From Anisus vortex (lineage: Eukaryota; Mollusca; Gastropoda; Planorbidae), in assembly GCA_949126835.1 (NCBI GenBank), contig OX421500.1, positions 32,656,141-32,720,140 on the forward strand: 64,000 nucleotides of DNA, in the 5' to 3' direction. The position numbers were made by a program, and so were the translations under genes. Shown piece by piece: positions 33,379 through 43,700 of this stretch (positions within the stretch are counted from its first letter, which is position 1; every line of letters starts with the position of its first letter). The notes under the pieces are model-generated. The model was not told the origin of the DNA, did not search any database, and saw only the letters and a program-made list of their open reading frames with translations.

Positions 33379-33876
33379 CCGTCTGGGATGATTCCCTTTA
33401 CAGCTCTCAGGATAGCTGCCTTATTTTCGGGTAAGGTTACCTAGCCTTTGTGGATCCCTCCACTTCCTGCAAGGCAGCAGGTTCTGATTTTGGTCCGCCC
33501 CGGGTATTTGATTTCCCCGGTACCTACCATATCTGGTGGGCGCCCAAGTAGCAGCACAATATATCGTGACGAGTGATAACACAGCAGTCAACAACGGTCC
33601 TCCCAGCGAATAACCCACGGGTTAAGGGATGGGTGATGTCACCCGGTAACACAAATCGTATACTATAGGTACAGACATCGGGTGGTTCTTGAGACGAGGT
33701 TGCTACGTCCATTGCCTCCTCCCCACCGAGACCCCGTGGCCTCTTAGCAGTGCAATGGGTCTCGGGGCCACAGCGGGATGACCTCATGCGTTCGCCCGCC
33801 GGTTTAATCTTAATGGGTAGAAGGAAGAAGCGGCTGACAGAAGAAAAGGTGAGAATAGGAAATAAAAGAATGGACC
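33379..33876 (-). repeat. 5' region of the RTE element
   Basis: This is the untranslated 5' part of the LINE. 33630-33820 is shared with the dispersed copies at 2690-3140 and 22120-22515. 33540-33640 is partly repeated outside the element at 33890-34000 (CACAGCAGTCAACAAYGGTC and AACCCACGGGTTAAGGGAYG). Confidence 0.6.
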
Positions 33877-34317
33877 AGGCTGTCCTTCATTGGCGCTCAA
33901 ACGGCAGCACAAGATCGTGACAAGTGGCGAGTGGTGACACAGCAGTCAACAATGGTCCTCTCAGCGACCAACCCACGGGTTAAGGGACGGGTGATGGTGA
34001 ATAGTTAGTGGGAGATGGTGAATCCAGAAATAAACAACATGGAATTTTAAAATAAGATATCTATAAAGCGAACATAATTATTTGTAAAAGCTCTTTTTTA
34101 TTAAAAATCTTTACCAAAAACTATGTTCTAGTCCTTAAATTTTAGCACAGCTTCAATATTTAACACTCTAAATATCAAAGTTGAACACAAAATTAAATTT
34201 TATTTAAAAAAAAAGACGTTTTTTTAAATTAGTAACTAAGCATGCTTCTAGGTACTGTCCTATAAGTGGGACGTTTTACACAGGGGCATTCGTGCTACTG
34301 TCCCACTTGTGGGACGC

Positions 34318-34672
34318 TTATTTGACACATGATAACACAAAGTCAAAATGATTTTTTGTATGATTTCTATTGCTATAATTGATAGCTAAATGATGAAATG
34401 ACACATTTTATGTGGTCTTCCCCCTTTGGTTAAGCCACTTTTATAATCGTGTCTTCTGTCCACTTAGTAATAAATCCCTCAAGTTATAGGTGTCAGAGCA
34501 GAAGGTGCTAGAAGAGATATTCCCAAAAATTTTCAGAAAACGGAAAGAAAATACGTACTAGAAAAATTTAGATAGCCTACTGCGAGAAAATATAGTAAAA
34601 TACATTTTATTTGTCTACATAAATACTCTCTTAGCCGAAATTAAATATAAATAAATAACTCTAAATGCACTA
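34318..34672. other. non-coding stretch
   Basis: No feature was seen. Confidence 0.4.
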
Positions 34673-34753
34673 TTAACCCTTACAGTCCCGGGCGCGTATA
34701 TAGCGTAACTGAAGGCAGCATAGATAGAAGTAGGTCGGTACGGGAAGGGTTAA
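34673..34753. mobile_element. Tiny TTAA-bounded MITE (piggyBac type)
   Basis: TTAACCCTT at 34673-34681 is the exact inverse of AAGGGTTAA at 34745-34753. TCCCG and CGGGA pair again a few bases further in. TTAA ends and CCCT termini fit a piggyBac-derived miniature element of 81 bp. There is no coding capacity. Confidence 0.55.
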
Positions 34754-35794
34754 CACATTTTTAAATATACAATATCTTACTAATTATTAAATCTTACTAA
34801 TAAAACATTCTATAAGCGTCTAAACTACTGCACAATAAAGAGCACATTTAATAAGAAACGTGTACATTATGTAACAATCCTGTGTACCGGTTATACATAC
34901 ATTGCACTTTCAATTCATCGACGTCTTGGAAGTAAAGTAGTTAAGTATTCACGTGGGACCGATTTGTTCCATAGAGCTTGTGAAAAACCGTTCACATATT
35001 ATTATTTCAGTGGTCACGGCATACAAGAGAATTGTGTGGCTAGCACTAATGTAAGCTACTCGTACCTACACCTTCCGAATGACAGCCAAGAGCTCTGCCC
35101 ACAAGGCCCGCGTGTTCCAAGACGTTTTGGAAGCTTTACATACACTTTATTTTCTTTAAACCAAAAAAAAAATACATTGCGAGAAACATTTAATATACAT
35201 TTAATAGAAAATTATTGTCAAACTTTCAGAACAATATATCTCAATGCGGAAAGCAAAAGTATGAGGAATATAATGACTTTAACACTGCCTTGTTCAGCTT
35301 TTATTCAAGATTGATAGAGAATGAGTTAATAACGTGAATAGGATATCTTTTTTGAAGGTAATTAATATTGTCAAGAAAAATTTATATCTGATGGCTAGAT
35401 GCAATTCGAAATTCCTTGTCACACTAAACTTTATATTTCATTGAAATGAGACTGGATCAGCTATAAGTGCTAAAAATGAAAGAATATGCAAAACTTTTTA
35501 CAATCATCAACACGGCAAAGTGATTATTTTTTAATGTGTTCTCAATTCAGTACTGGTTTACTGATTTAATACATTTTCACTATAATACAATGTAGCCCTA
35601 ACATTTTCAGCGAGTGTAATCCAGAGACTCTAATCTATTTGTATTTTTAGCGTTAAGAATCATTTAGCTTTTACGCTAACATAATTGAATTTCTTAGTTC
35701 TGCTAGGTTAGATTTCACTACCTCCGCTGTGAAGCTACGTAAAGTATCATAGCGTTCGTCGGTTTAATCGGCCACGGCTCACAATGCGATTATG
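34754..35794. other. Unassigned non-coding stretch
   Basis: A 116-codon open frame at 34964-35314 has no motif I recognise. Its composition drifts to AT-rich codons in its second half, so it is not called a gene. Confidence 0.35.
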
Positions 35795-36335
35795 TCCGTT
35801 CTTATTCGATCATTTTATTCGAAACAATGTCTGTGTGCTACTTTACTGGTTGTACTCAAATTTGTTGGGGATTAAAATTTATTTCATTTCCAATAGATGT
35901 TTACAAACCAAAACAATGTATTGTGAAAGTCAGAAGGGAATAATCACCTTTTTAAAATGTCAAACTTATTGCTTAATGCAAAATAATTTTTGTTATTCGT
36001 TTATATGAATTTACGCATTTTGTTTTTCAATAACCAAGAAAACGCAACTATTGATTCATTTATTTTGTAAACAAATAAAAATTTAACGTCACGCGACTAA
36101 CACTTGAGTATTAATGATCGCCTGTTCACTTTTGATGTTAAAAACGGATTCCTCACAACTAATATTGTATCCTTTGTATAATTCTAAAAGACTAGAACTG
36201 GCCGTCGAGGTTGAAATCAATTGTCAAACACCAGCAAAAGCATGCTTTTTTTTTGTTATTAGTTTAAAAATAGAACAGGAAGTTCACGAACATTCGGGTT
36301 CAAAAGTTCACGCCTCATTAAGACTTGTCCATTTA
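35795..36335. repeat. Second copy of the 5307-5909 MITE interior
   Basis: Aligns with 5365-5909: CTTATTCGATCATTT, TGTCTGTGTGCTAC, GAACTGGCCGTCGAGGTT and ATTAAGACTTGTC appear in the same order. The left inverted repeat is not present, so this copy is truncated or rearranged. Confidence 0.6.
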
Positions 36336-37477
36336 TTAGATAAATTATATCATCATCAATATATATAATTACGGTGAGTTTGTTTATATACTTATATATT
36401 TATTTATATATATGTTTGTCCCCTATAGGCGCCTAAGCCGTTTGACTAATAGGGCCAAAAGCTAAATGTATAAATTGGAAACGTCCTCCAATAGAGAATT
36501 TTATTTTATGACTTATAATCATGAATGTGTTGATTAAAAAAATCCAAAATGTTAGAGCCAACTATGCAAATAAATATAGCCGTACATAGCAAATGGCCCT
36601 TTCCGTTCAATTACTTTGTTGAACGCGATATTTACTATGTTGAACGCGAGGGTCTTATCGGATTTCCCCACTGCTGTTGTTTTTTTTTTTTTATTGTGGC
36701 GAGACCTTTTTTAAAAGTTACGCACCGCGATTTGGTTTGGAGAGTTTAAATTGTGTAGGCGTACTTAAAAAAATACTAGCGTATGACGTGATGTCTATCA
36801 AAGAATTTTTTTTGTCATTATAGATGTTTGCATTATCCTTTTAAGTAAAAAGTAACCACATGTTTTAATTATTTAATGGATTTACGTCGATATTGAGAAT
36901 ATTTTTTAATAGGCGACTTTATACAATCTATAAATTAAATGATACGTATTATAAAAAACAAGTTAGGCCTGCTTTAAATGATTACTTTCAAATACCGGGT
37001 ACCATATGCTTGACAGTAACAACATAAAATAAAAACTAAATACCAAAAGAAACATTCACAATACTGATTGTTTGGTATTTGTTATTTCTTTTTGAAAGTA
37101 GGCCTATATTATTGTTAATTTAATATTATTAATAACAAGTCAAGTCAACACAACTGTTCGCTACATTTTTAATGAGCAGAGCGTTGACATAAAAAATTCG
37201 TATGAAAATATTGATACAATAACAAGAACAAAAATTAAATACCGAAAAAAAATCTTTCTCACTTTAATTTTTATTGTATTGAAATATTATTATCTACGTT
37301 TTTTTTAATTATGTAGGCCTATTTCGTTATTGTTTGGTATTTGTTTTTTCTTTTTGAAAGTAGGCTTATATTATTGTTAATTTAATATTATTAATAACAA
37401 GTCAAGTCAACACAACTGTTCGCTACATTTTAATGACCAGAGCGTTGACATCAAAAATTCGTATGCTAATTCCAGGG

Positions 37478-38275
37478 GGTGACAGGTCACTTCATCCCCA
37501 GACAATTAGTCCTGGTCACTTAATCCCTGTCACTTAATCCTCGAGTCACTTAATCCCCAGACACTTAATCCTTTCTAAAGCAATATGTGGCTGACAATTT
37601 TAGCAGTTGTCTTATGGTAGACTTAAAGGCCTCCGCCTGTGACGATCTATTATACTAATTAACAGAACATTAATTAGTCTGTGATAGTCTAATTGATGAT
37701 TTCTACGTCTCAAGATAAAAGAAAATAAAACGGTCAAGGGGATAAAGTTTCGTCGTCGTTTATCTCAGTATTGCCCCTGGCTTGATTTCTCGACAATGTT
37801 TATTTAACTTGGCCACCGGTGGTACCGGTAACTCGCGGTCGGTTCTACCTTTGTTTGATACGGCCGTGCGCCGGGTTCGCTTTGATGATAAAAAGCACGA
37901 CGGATAAATAGGGCGGTGGATAGAAATAGGACACCACTCTTACTTAGACTCTAGATGTCCAATGGATCTATGTCTTTGAAGCGGCAATGTTGTCGTATCT
38001 CCGATCTTTAGCTTTTCTGTCACACTGATTTAAACAAAAAACACTCACCTCACAAACTCTTAATAACAAAATAAAAAATTGAATATCGAACTATTAACTT
38101 GTTTGTGTTTGTTATGATTTATATTTCGATATGATTTCATAATTCTATACTTAAAATTGCATTATTAGAATTAAGTGTCTGTGGATTAAGTAACTCGGGG
38201 ATTAAGTAACTCGAGGATTAAGTGACGGGGATTAAGTGACGAGGATTGAGTGTCTGCTGATGAAATGACTGTCAA
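37478..38275. mobile_element. Element with about 100-bp inverted ends built of CACTTAATCC repeats
   Basis: The left end (37478-37571) holds GGTGACAGGTCACTTCATCC and then four to five units of type TCACTTAATCCCC. The right end (38168-38275) is the reverse complement of the same series, with GGATTAAGTGAC-type units. The inner 600 bp are non-coding, with a GC-richer patch at 37810-37920. This is a terminal inverted repeat with internal tandem structure, typical of foldback-like or MITE elements; the superfamily is unknown. Confidence 0.6.
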
Positions 38276-38363
38276 CCATGCCAGGGTCAGGGCGACCAGA
38301 AACAATTAAAAAGAACTAAAACTAAACAACCAAAAAGAAACGTTCTCACTCCAGTTTTTGTTG

Positions 38364-38918
38364 TGTTACGAATATCGATCATAGATGAATGACGTAAAAA
38401 GACATTGACCTCTTAACAAGTGCGTATTAGAGTCCAAGGTTTGACCTTTCTGCTCTGAGGGCAGTTTAAATAAAATAATTCCTCCAACCCCGTGGAAATT
38501 GAAGGATAATTCTGGATCGCAGTATTCTATAGAGCAGGAGATTAAAATGCGTATTAGGACCCTGTAGAATCTTCGATAAGAGTTTTCTTTGTTAAGTTCC
38601 TACCTCTTTAAAGTTAGTTCAGTTTGAAAGTTTGTAGAGAGAAGTCGCTATATTGATACTTGTATATTATATGAAATTCTATGAAACTCTTATGTTGCCA
38701 TCATTTGATGGAGTTGTTTGATCTATCATTGTTGAGAAAGGTGTTGAAGATAATTATACCGAATATAACTACATTACTGCAAAGACCTGTCAGTCAAGGA
38801 ACCCCTAGCTTGGGCTACAGATTAGCAGAATCTAGAGACTTCTAATAAAGATACAACTATACATTGAATCCGATTTAACGAGTCATAATAATAGTCATCA
38901 TAGTGACAGTCCATAACA
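38364..38918. mobile_element. Solo LTR, 555 bp, with 4-bp target duplication
   Basis: The block begins TGTTACGAATATCG and ends CCATAACA, so the ends are inverted as TGTTA...TAACA. GTTG precedes it (38360-38363) and follows it (38919-38922). The matching place in copy 1 of the host element (about 22638) has no insertion, which fixes the boundaries independently. It contains an AATAAA signal near 38844. No internal retroelement sequence is left, as expected after LTR-LTR recombination. Confidence 0.8.
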
Positions 38919-39008
38919 GTTGTAATATTGTAGTTTTTTTCTTTCTCTCTTAACAAAACACACTGTAGTCATTCGTGTTTCCGTCATTTTGACGGGCATA
39001 ACCACTAG

Positions 39009-39420
39009 TTATAACATATTTATCTTCTGACGCAATTTGTCTGAATCATATCTACAAACTAAACGTAATGTAGCCAGAGCAGCTTGCATTTACTTTTTTT
39101 AAAATAATTCATTGGTTTATATTTTGTTAAAGTTTCAACAACAACATTCACTTTAAAACTCACAATAACTTATCATATTTAATTTTTTAAGGTAATATTC
39201 ACTGGGGTTTTAATTGTGTGTTTCTATGAAAAGGCCAACCACCCAATTAGGTACTTAAATACATTTGTATAATGTCATCAATGATTACTAGCCGAGAAGT
39301 AAATAGATAAAAATACTAATAGCGATTGCTCTATTTACGGTTGTTTAAAAAAAAAGGTGTTTATATATAAGCTTATAGCTGTAACTGAATATTTTTTTTA
39401 ATCCTTTTTGTTCTTGCTAG
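39009..39420 (+). promoter_or_regulatory. Upstream region of the mucin gene: possible TATA box or intron end
   Basis: TATATAAG at 39363-39370 lies about 97 bp before the first ATG and could be a TATA box. Alternatively, the T-rich tract ending in TTCTTGCTAG at 39411-39420 is a convincing 3' splice site, in which case the exon starting at 39421 follows an unseen 5'-UTR exon. The sequence alone does not decide between them. Confidence 0.4.
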
Positions 39421-39538
39421 ATTTCGGGCACCATATTGAGACAACAAAACTTTAACGGAATGAAGAAATTAGTAAAAGTCAAGCCAGTTATTTGGCTTGT
39501 ATGTTTTATTTGCATCAGTGATTTGACATTGTCTCAAG
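39421..39538 (+). CDS. Mucin-type gene, signal-peptide exon
   Basis: ATG at 39460 opens 26 codons plus one base, ending at a good 5' splice site (AAG|GTAAGA, GT at 39539-39540). The peptide starts MKKLVKVKPVIW, has a hydrophobic stretch of type LVCFICIS and ends DLTLSQ. This gives a basic N-region, a hydrophobic core and a small-residue end: a classical signal peptide with cleavage likely near Ser25/Gln26. The 39-bp stretch between 39421 and the ATG has no in-frame stop, but the codon at 39418-39420 is TAG. The ATG has G at -3. The intron phase is 1, matching the phase needed to enter the Thr-rich frame of the next exon. This agreement is the main evidence that the two exons belong together. 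Confidence 0.75.
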
Positions 39539-39917
39539 GTAAGATAATTGAAATATTAAATGGTAAAATATATTGTATTTTTACTATACTATTATTAAGT
39601 AATATACATTGATAAATGGATGAAGTGATAAATTAATTGATGGATAGATTTAAAAAACTGACACTTAGAAAGAAATAAGATCATTGAAAAAATAGGTGGA
39701 ATGATGATATAGATGGATGCAGGCTTGATTGATAGAATTAGACTATAGAATATTGCAAAACGTGTGCAATTTGCAAATATAAATCTTATTTGCAAACCAA
39801 AATACTTTCAGTAAACGCAGGATCAACATCACGTATGTTTACAAACGTTTGTCTAAGTAAAGGAAACATTGTAGTTGTAGACAATGCACATTCGCAGCTC
39901 ACTCTAACGTAGTATAG

Positions 39918-40000
<83 letters not shown>

Positions 40001-40752
40001 GATTCTATTGCACTAATGTATACTATTTATGTGAACAAACTTACGATAATTATATATTATGTTGATGTTTTCAATGTTGAACTTGAAGCATTTTTTTTAA
40101 AATAATATTTTTAAAATGAAACTTTTAAACGTATTATTAGGCCTACCTCAGATACATAGATGGTATGAATATCTTTTTTTCCAAGCATTCCATATTAACA
40201 GGCCTACTATTGCAATAAGCTATTGTTTCTTGTTTGCCTCTCTGGATAAAAAAAAGTATTATCAGGTACGTCCCCAATCGCCCCCGGAAATGTCATCACC
40301 CCCTAAAGCTTCTCACCGCCCCCCGGGGGGGCGATATCGCCCCCGTTGAGAACCTATGCCTTAACAGAATTAGTAATAGAGCATTTGCAATAGGCGTGCA
40401 ATAGGCGTGGCTTAGGTTTCTAGGTCACGTAACTATGTAAATAGAAGCCATGATGGAGACATTGTGGAATAAAATTGTTCTTTACACTTACAATGTCTAT
40501 TTTACACTTACAAAATAAGGAATTTGTTTCCATAAATCTTAATATTTAACTGTGATACTAGTCCTTAGTAGTCCATCCACGAAGTAAACAAGATTAAAGG
40601 CTTCTATAGTTGTTCAATAGCTATGGTGAAACATTTCACAGCCTACCTAATGCTTAAACTTAGTCTTGGATAGTAAGTTAAGACTAACTTTCGACAATCG
40701 AACTCAATTAAATATTATGTACTTACCCTTTTCCTTTGATTTTTACTGGCAG
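39539..40752 (+). other. Intron of the mucin-type gene
   Basis: GT at 39539 and AG at 40751-40752 bound a 1,214-bp phase-1 intron. The acceptor is preceded by a pyrimidine-rich tract (CTTACCCTTTTCCTTTGATT, then TTTACTGGCAG). It holds an (AT)n microsatellite at 39922-39998. At 40260-40365 lies a transposon-end remnant with a GGGGGCGATATCGCCCCC palindrome followed by GTTGAGAACC. A second AG follows the first immediately (40753-40754). Confidence 0.7.
39922..39998. repeat. (AT)n microsatellite
   Basis: An uninterrupted TA repeat of about 77 bp inside the intron. Confidence 0.95.
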
Positions 40753-43700
40753 AGCTCACCACCGCTCCCACAATACAGCCCACCACAGCTCCCACAACAA
40801 CACAGCCTACCACCGCTCCCACAAAAACAAAGCGCACAGACGCTCCAAAAAAAACACAGCCCACCACCGCTCCCACAACAATAAAGCGCACAGACGCTCC
40901 CAAAACAGCACAGCCCACCACCGCTCCCAACACAACAAAGCGCACAGATGCTCCCATAACAACAAAGCCCACTACCACTTCCACAACAACACAACACACA
41001 ACCCTTCCCACAACAACAGAGCCAACCACCACGGCTCCCACAACAACAGAGCCCACCACCAACGCTCCCACAACAAAAGAGCCCACAACCACCACTCCCA
41101 CAAAAACAGAGCCCACCACCACGGCTCCCACAAGAACAGAGCCCACCATCAGCGCTCCCACAACAACAGAGCCCACCACCACATCTCCCAAAACAAAAGA
41201 GCCCACCACCACCGCTCCCACGGCAACAGAGCCCACCGCCACCGCTCTCACGGCAACAGAGCCCACGGCCACCGCTCTCACGGCAACAGAGCCCACCGCC
41301 ACCGCTCTCACGGCAACAGAGCCCACCGCCACAGCTCCTACGGCAACAGAGCCCACCGCCACCACTCCCACGGCAACAGAGCCCACCACCATCGCTCTTA
41401 CAACAAGAGAACCCACCGCCACCGCTCCCACGGCAACAGAGCCCACCGCGACCGCTCTCACGCCAATAGAGCCCACCGCCACCGCTCTAACTGCAACAGT
41501 GCCCACCGCAACCCCTATCACGGCAACAGAGCCCACCGCCACCGCTCCCACAACAACAGAGCCTACTGCCGCCGCTCCCACAGAAACAGAGCCCACCGCC
41601 AACGCTCCAAACGCAACAGAGCCCACCGCCACCGCTCCCATGGCAACAGAGCCCACCGCCACCGCTCCCACGGCAACAGAGCCAACCGCCACCGCTCTCA
41701 CGGCAACAGAGCCCACCGCAACCGCTCTCACGGCAACAGAGCCCACCGTCACCGCTCCCACGGCAACAGAGCCCACCGCCACCACAACCACAGCAACAGA
41801 GCCCACCATCACCGCTCTTACAGCAAGAGAACCCACCGCCACCGCTCCCACGGCAACAGAGCCCACCGCCACCACTCCGACGGCAACAGAGCCCACCGCG
41901 ACCGCTCTCACGCCAATAGAGCCCACCGTCACCGCTCTCACTGCAACAGTGCCCACCGCAACCGCTCTTACGCCAACAGAGCCCACCGCCACCGCTATCA
42001 CGGCAACAGAGCCCACCGCCACCGCTTCTACGACAACAGAGCCCACCGCCACAGCTCTTACGGCAACAGAGCCCACCGCCACCGCTCTCACGGCAACAGA
42101 GCCCACCGCCACCGCTCCGACGGCAACAGAGCCCACCGCTACCGCTCTCACGGCAACAGAGCCCACCGCAACCGCTCTCACGGCAACAGAGCTTACCGCC
42201 ACCACTGCGACGGCAACAGAGCACACCGCAACCGCTCTCACGGCAACAGAGCCCACGGCCACCGCTCTCACGGCAACAGAGCCCACCGCGACCGCTCTCA
42301 CGCAAATAGAGCCCACCGCCACCGCTCTCACTGCAACAGTGCCCACCGCAACCCCTATCACGGCAACAGAGCCCACCGCCACCGCTCCCACAACAACAGA
42401 GCCTACTGCCGCCGCTCCCACAGAAACAGAGCCCACCGCCAACGCTCCAAACGCAACAGAGCCCACCGCCACCGCTCCCATGGCAACAGAGCCCACCGCC
42501 ACCGCTCCCACGGCAACAGAGCCAACCGCCACCGCTCTCACGGCAACAGAGCCCACCGCAACCGCTCTCACGGCAACAGAGCCCACCGTCACCGCTCCCA
42601 CGGCAACAGAGCCCACCGCCACCACAACCACAGCAACAGAGCCCACCATCACCGCTCTTACAGCAAGAGAACCCACCGCCACCGCTCCCACGGCAACAGA
42701 GCCCACCGCCACCACTCCGACGGCAACAGAGCCCACCGCGACCGCTCTCACGCCAATAGAGCCCACCGTCAACGCTCTCACTGCAACAGTGCCCACCGCA
42801 ACCGCTCTTACGCCAACAGAGCCCACCGCCACCGCTATCACGGCAACAGAGCCCACCGCCACCGCTTCTACGACAACAGAGCCCACCGCCACCGCTTTTA
42901 CGGCAACAGAGCCCACCGCCACCGCTCTCACGGCAACAGAGCCCACCGCCACCGCTCCGACGGCAACAGAGCCCACCGCTACCGCTCTCACGGCAACAGA
43001 GCCCACCGCAACCGCTCTCACGGCAACAGAGCTTACCGCCACCACTGCGACGGCAACAGAGCACACCGCAACCGCTCTCACGCCAACAGAGCCCACTGCC
43101 ACCGCTCTCACGGCAACAGAGCCCACCGCCACCGCTCTCACGGCAACAGAGCCCACCGCCACCGCTCTCACGGCAACAGAGCCCACCGCCGCCGCTCCCA
43201 CGTCAACACAGCCCACCGCCACCGCTCCCACGGCAACAGAGCCCACCGCCACCGCTCTCACGGCAACAGAGCCCACCGCCAACGCTCCTACGGCAACAGA
43301 GCCCAGCGCCACCGCTCCCACGACAACAGATCCCACCGCTACCCCTCCCACGAGAACAGAGCTGACCGCCACCGCTCCCACGGCAACAGTGTGCACCGCC
43401 ACAGCTCCCATATCAACAGAGCCCACCGACACCGCTCCCACGGCAACAGAGCCCACCGCCACCACTCCCACGACAACAAAGCCCACCACCATCGCTTCAA
43501 TGGAAACAGAGCCCACCGCCACCACTCCCATGGCAACAGAGCCCACCGCCACCGCTGCCACTGAAACAGAGCCCACCGCCACCGCTGCCACTGCAACAGA
43601 GCCCACCACCACCGCTTCTACGGCAACAGAGCCCACCGCCACCGCTCTCACGGCATCAGAGCCCACCGCCACCGCTCTCACGGCAACAGAGCCCACCGCC

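Larger units (their letters stand above)
30231..33876 (-). mobile_element. Near full-length RTE-type non-LTR retrotransposon
   Basis: Read on the minus strand, the element has a 5' region (33876-33379), one long coding region (33378-30241) and a 3' end whose stop codon lies in a (TGA)n tract at 30231-30243. A short microsatellite tail directly after the stop is characteristic of RTE-clade elements. Near-identical 24-bp sequences flank it: AGGCTGTCCTTCATTGGCGC plus CCAA at 30207-30230, and the same with TCAA at 33877-33900. These are the likely target-site duplication. The sequence right of the insertion (33901-34010) resembles part of the element's own 5' region, so it probably landed in an older relative. 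Confidence 0.8.
29126..34317. mobile_element. Putative DNA element with about 44-bp inverted termini, split by an RTE LINE
   Basis: The left end at 29126-29170 has GTCCCATAAGTGGGAC, then ATTAGCA...GTGTAAA. The right end at 34272-34317, reversed, has GTCCCACAAGTGGGAC, then AGTAGCA...GTGTAAA. The two ends align over about 44 bp with a handful of mismatches. Removing the LINE at 30231-33876 leaves about 1.5 kb. No transposase remnant could be read in the residue and no target-site duplication was identified, so the class is open. Confidence 0.45.
36357..39008. mobile_element. Helitron-like dispersed element, copy 2, with two nested insertions
   Basis: Copy of 21141-22712, ending with the hairpin CCGTCATTTTGACGG, then GCATAACCACTAG, then T. 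It differs by a duplicated segment (37065-37160 repeated at 37335-37435), an element with inverted subterminal repeats at 37478-38275, and a solo LTR at 38364-38918. It lacks the RTE 5'-type insertion of copy 1. It ends about 450 bp upstream of the first visible exon of the mucin gene. Confidence 0.55.

Noticed and set aside
34964..35314. 116-codon plus-strand frame
   Set aside because: No recognisable domain, signal peptide or splice context, and the second half is AT-driven; not supportable as a gene.
41487..43064. Minus-strand Cys/Gly/Arg-rich frames (525 codons here, 735 at 46767-48974, 981 at 51543-54488)
   Set aside because: The cysteine periodicity looks like a Cys-rich protein, but it is only GGGCTCTGTTGCCG read in another frame. 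The frames are broken repeatedly and have no supporting signals.
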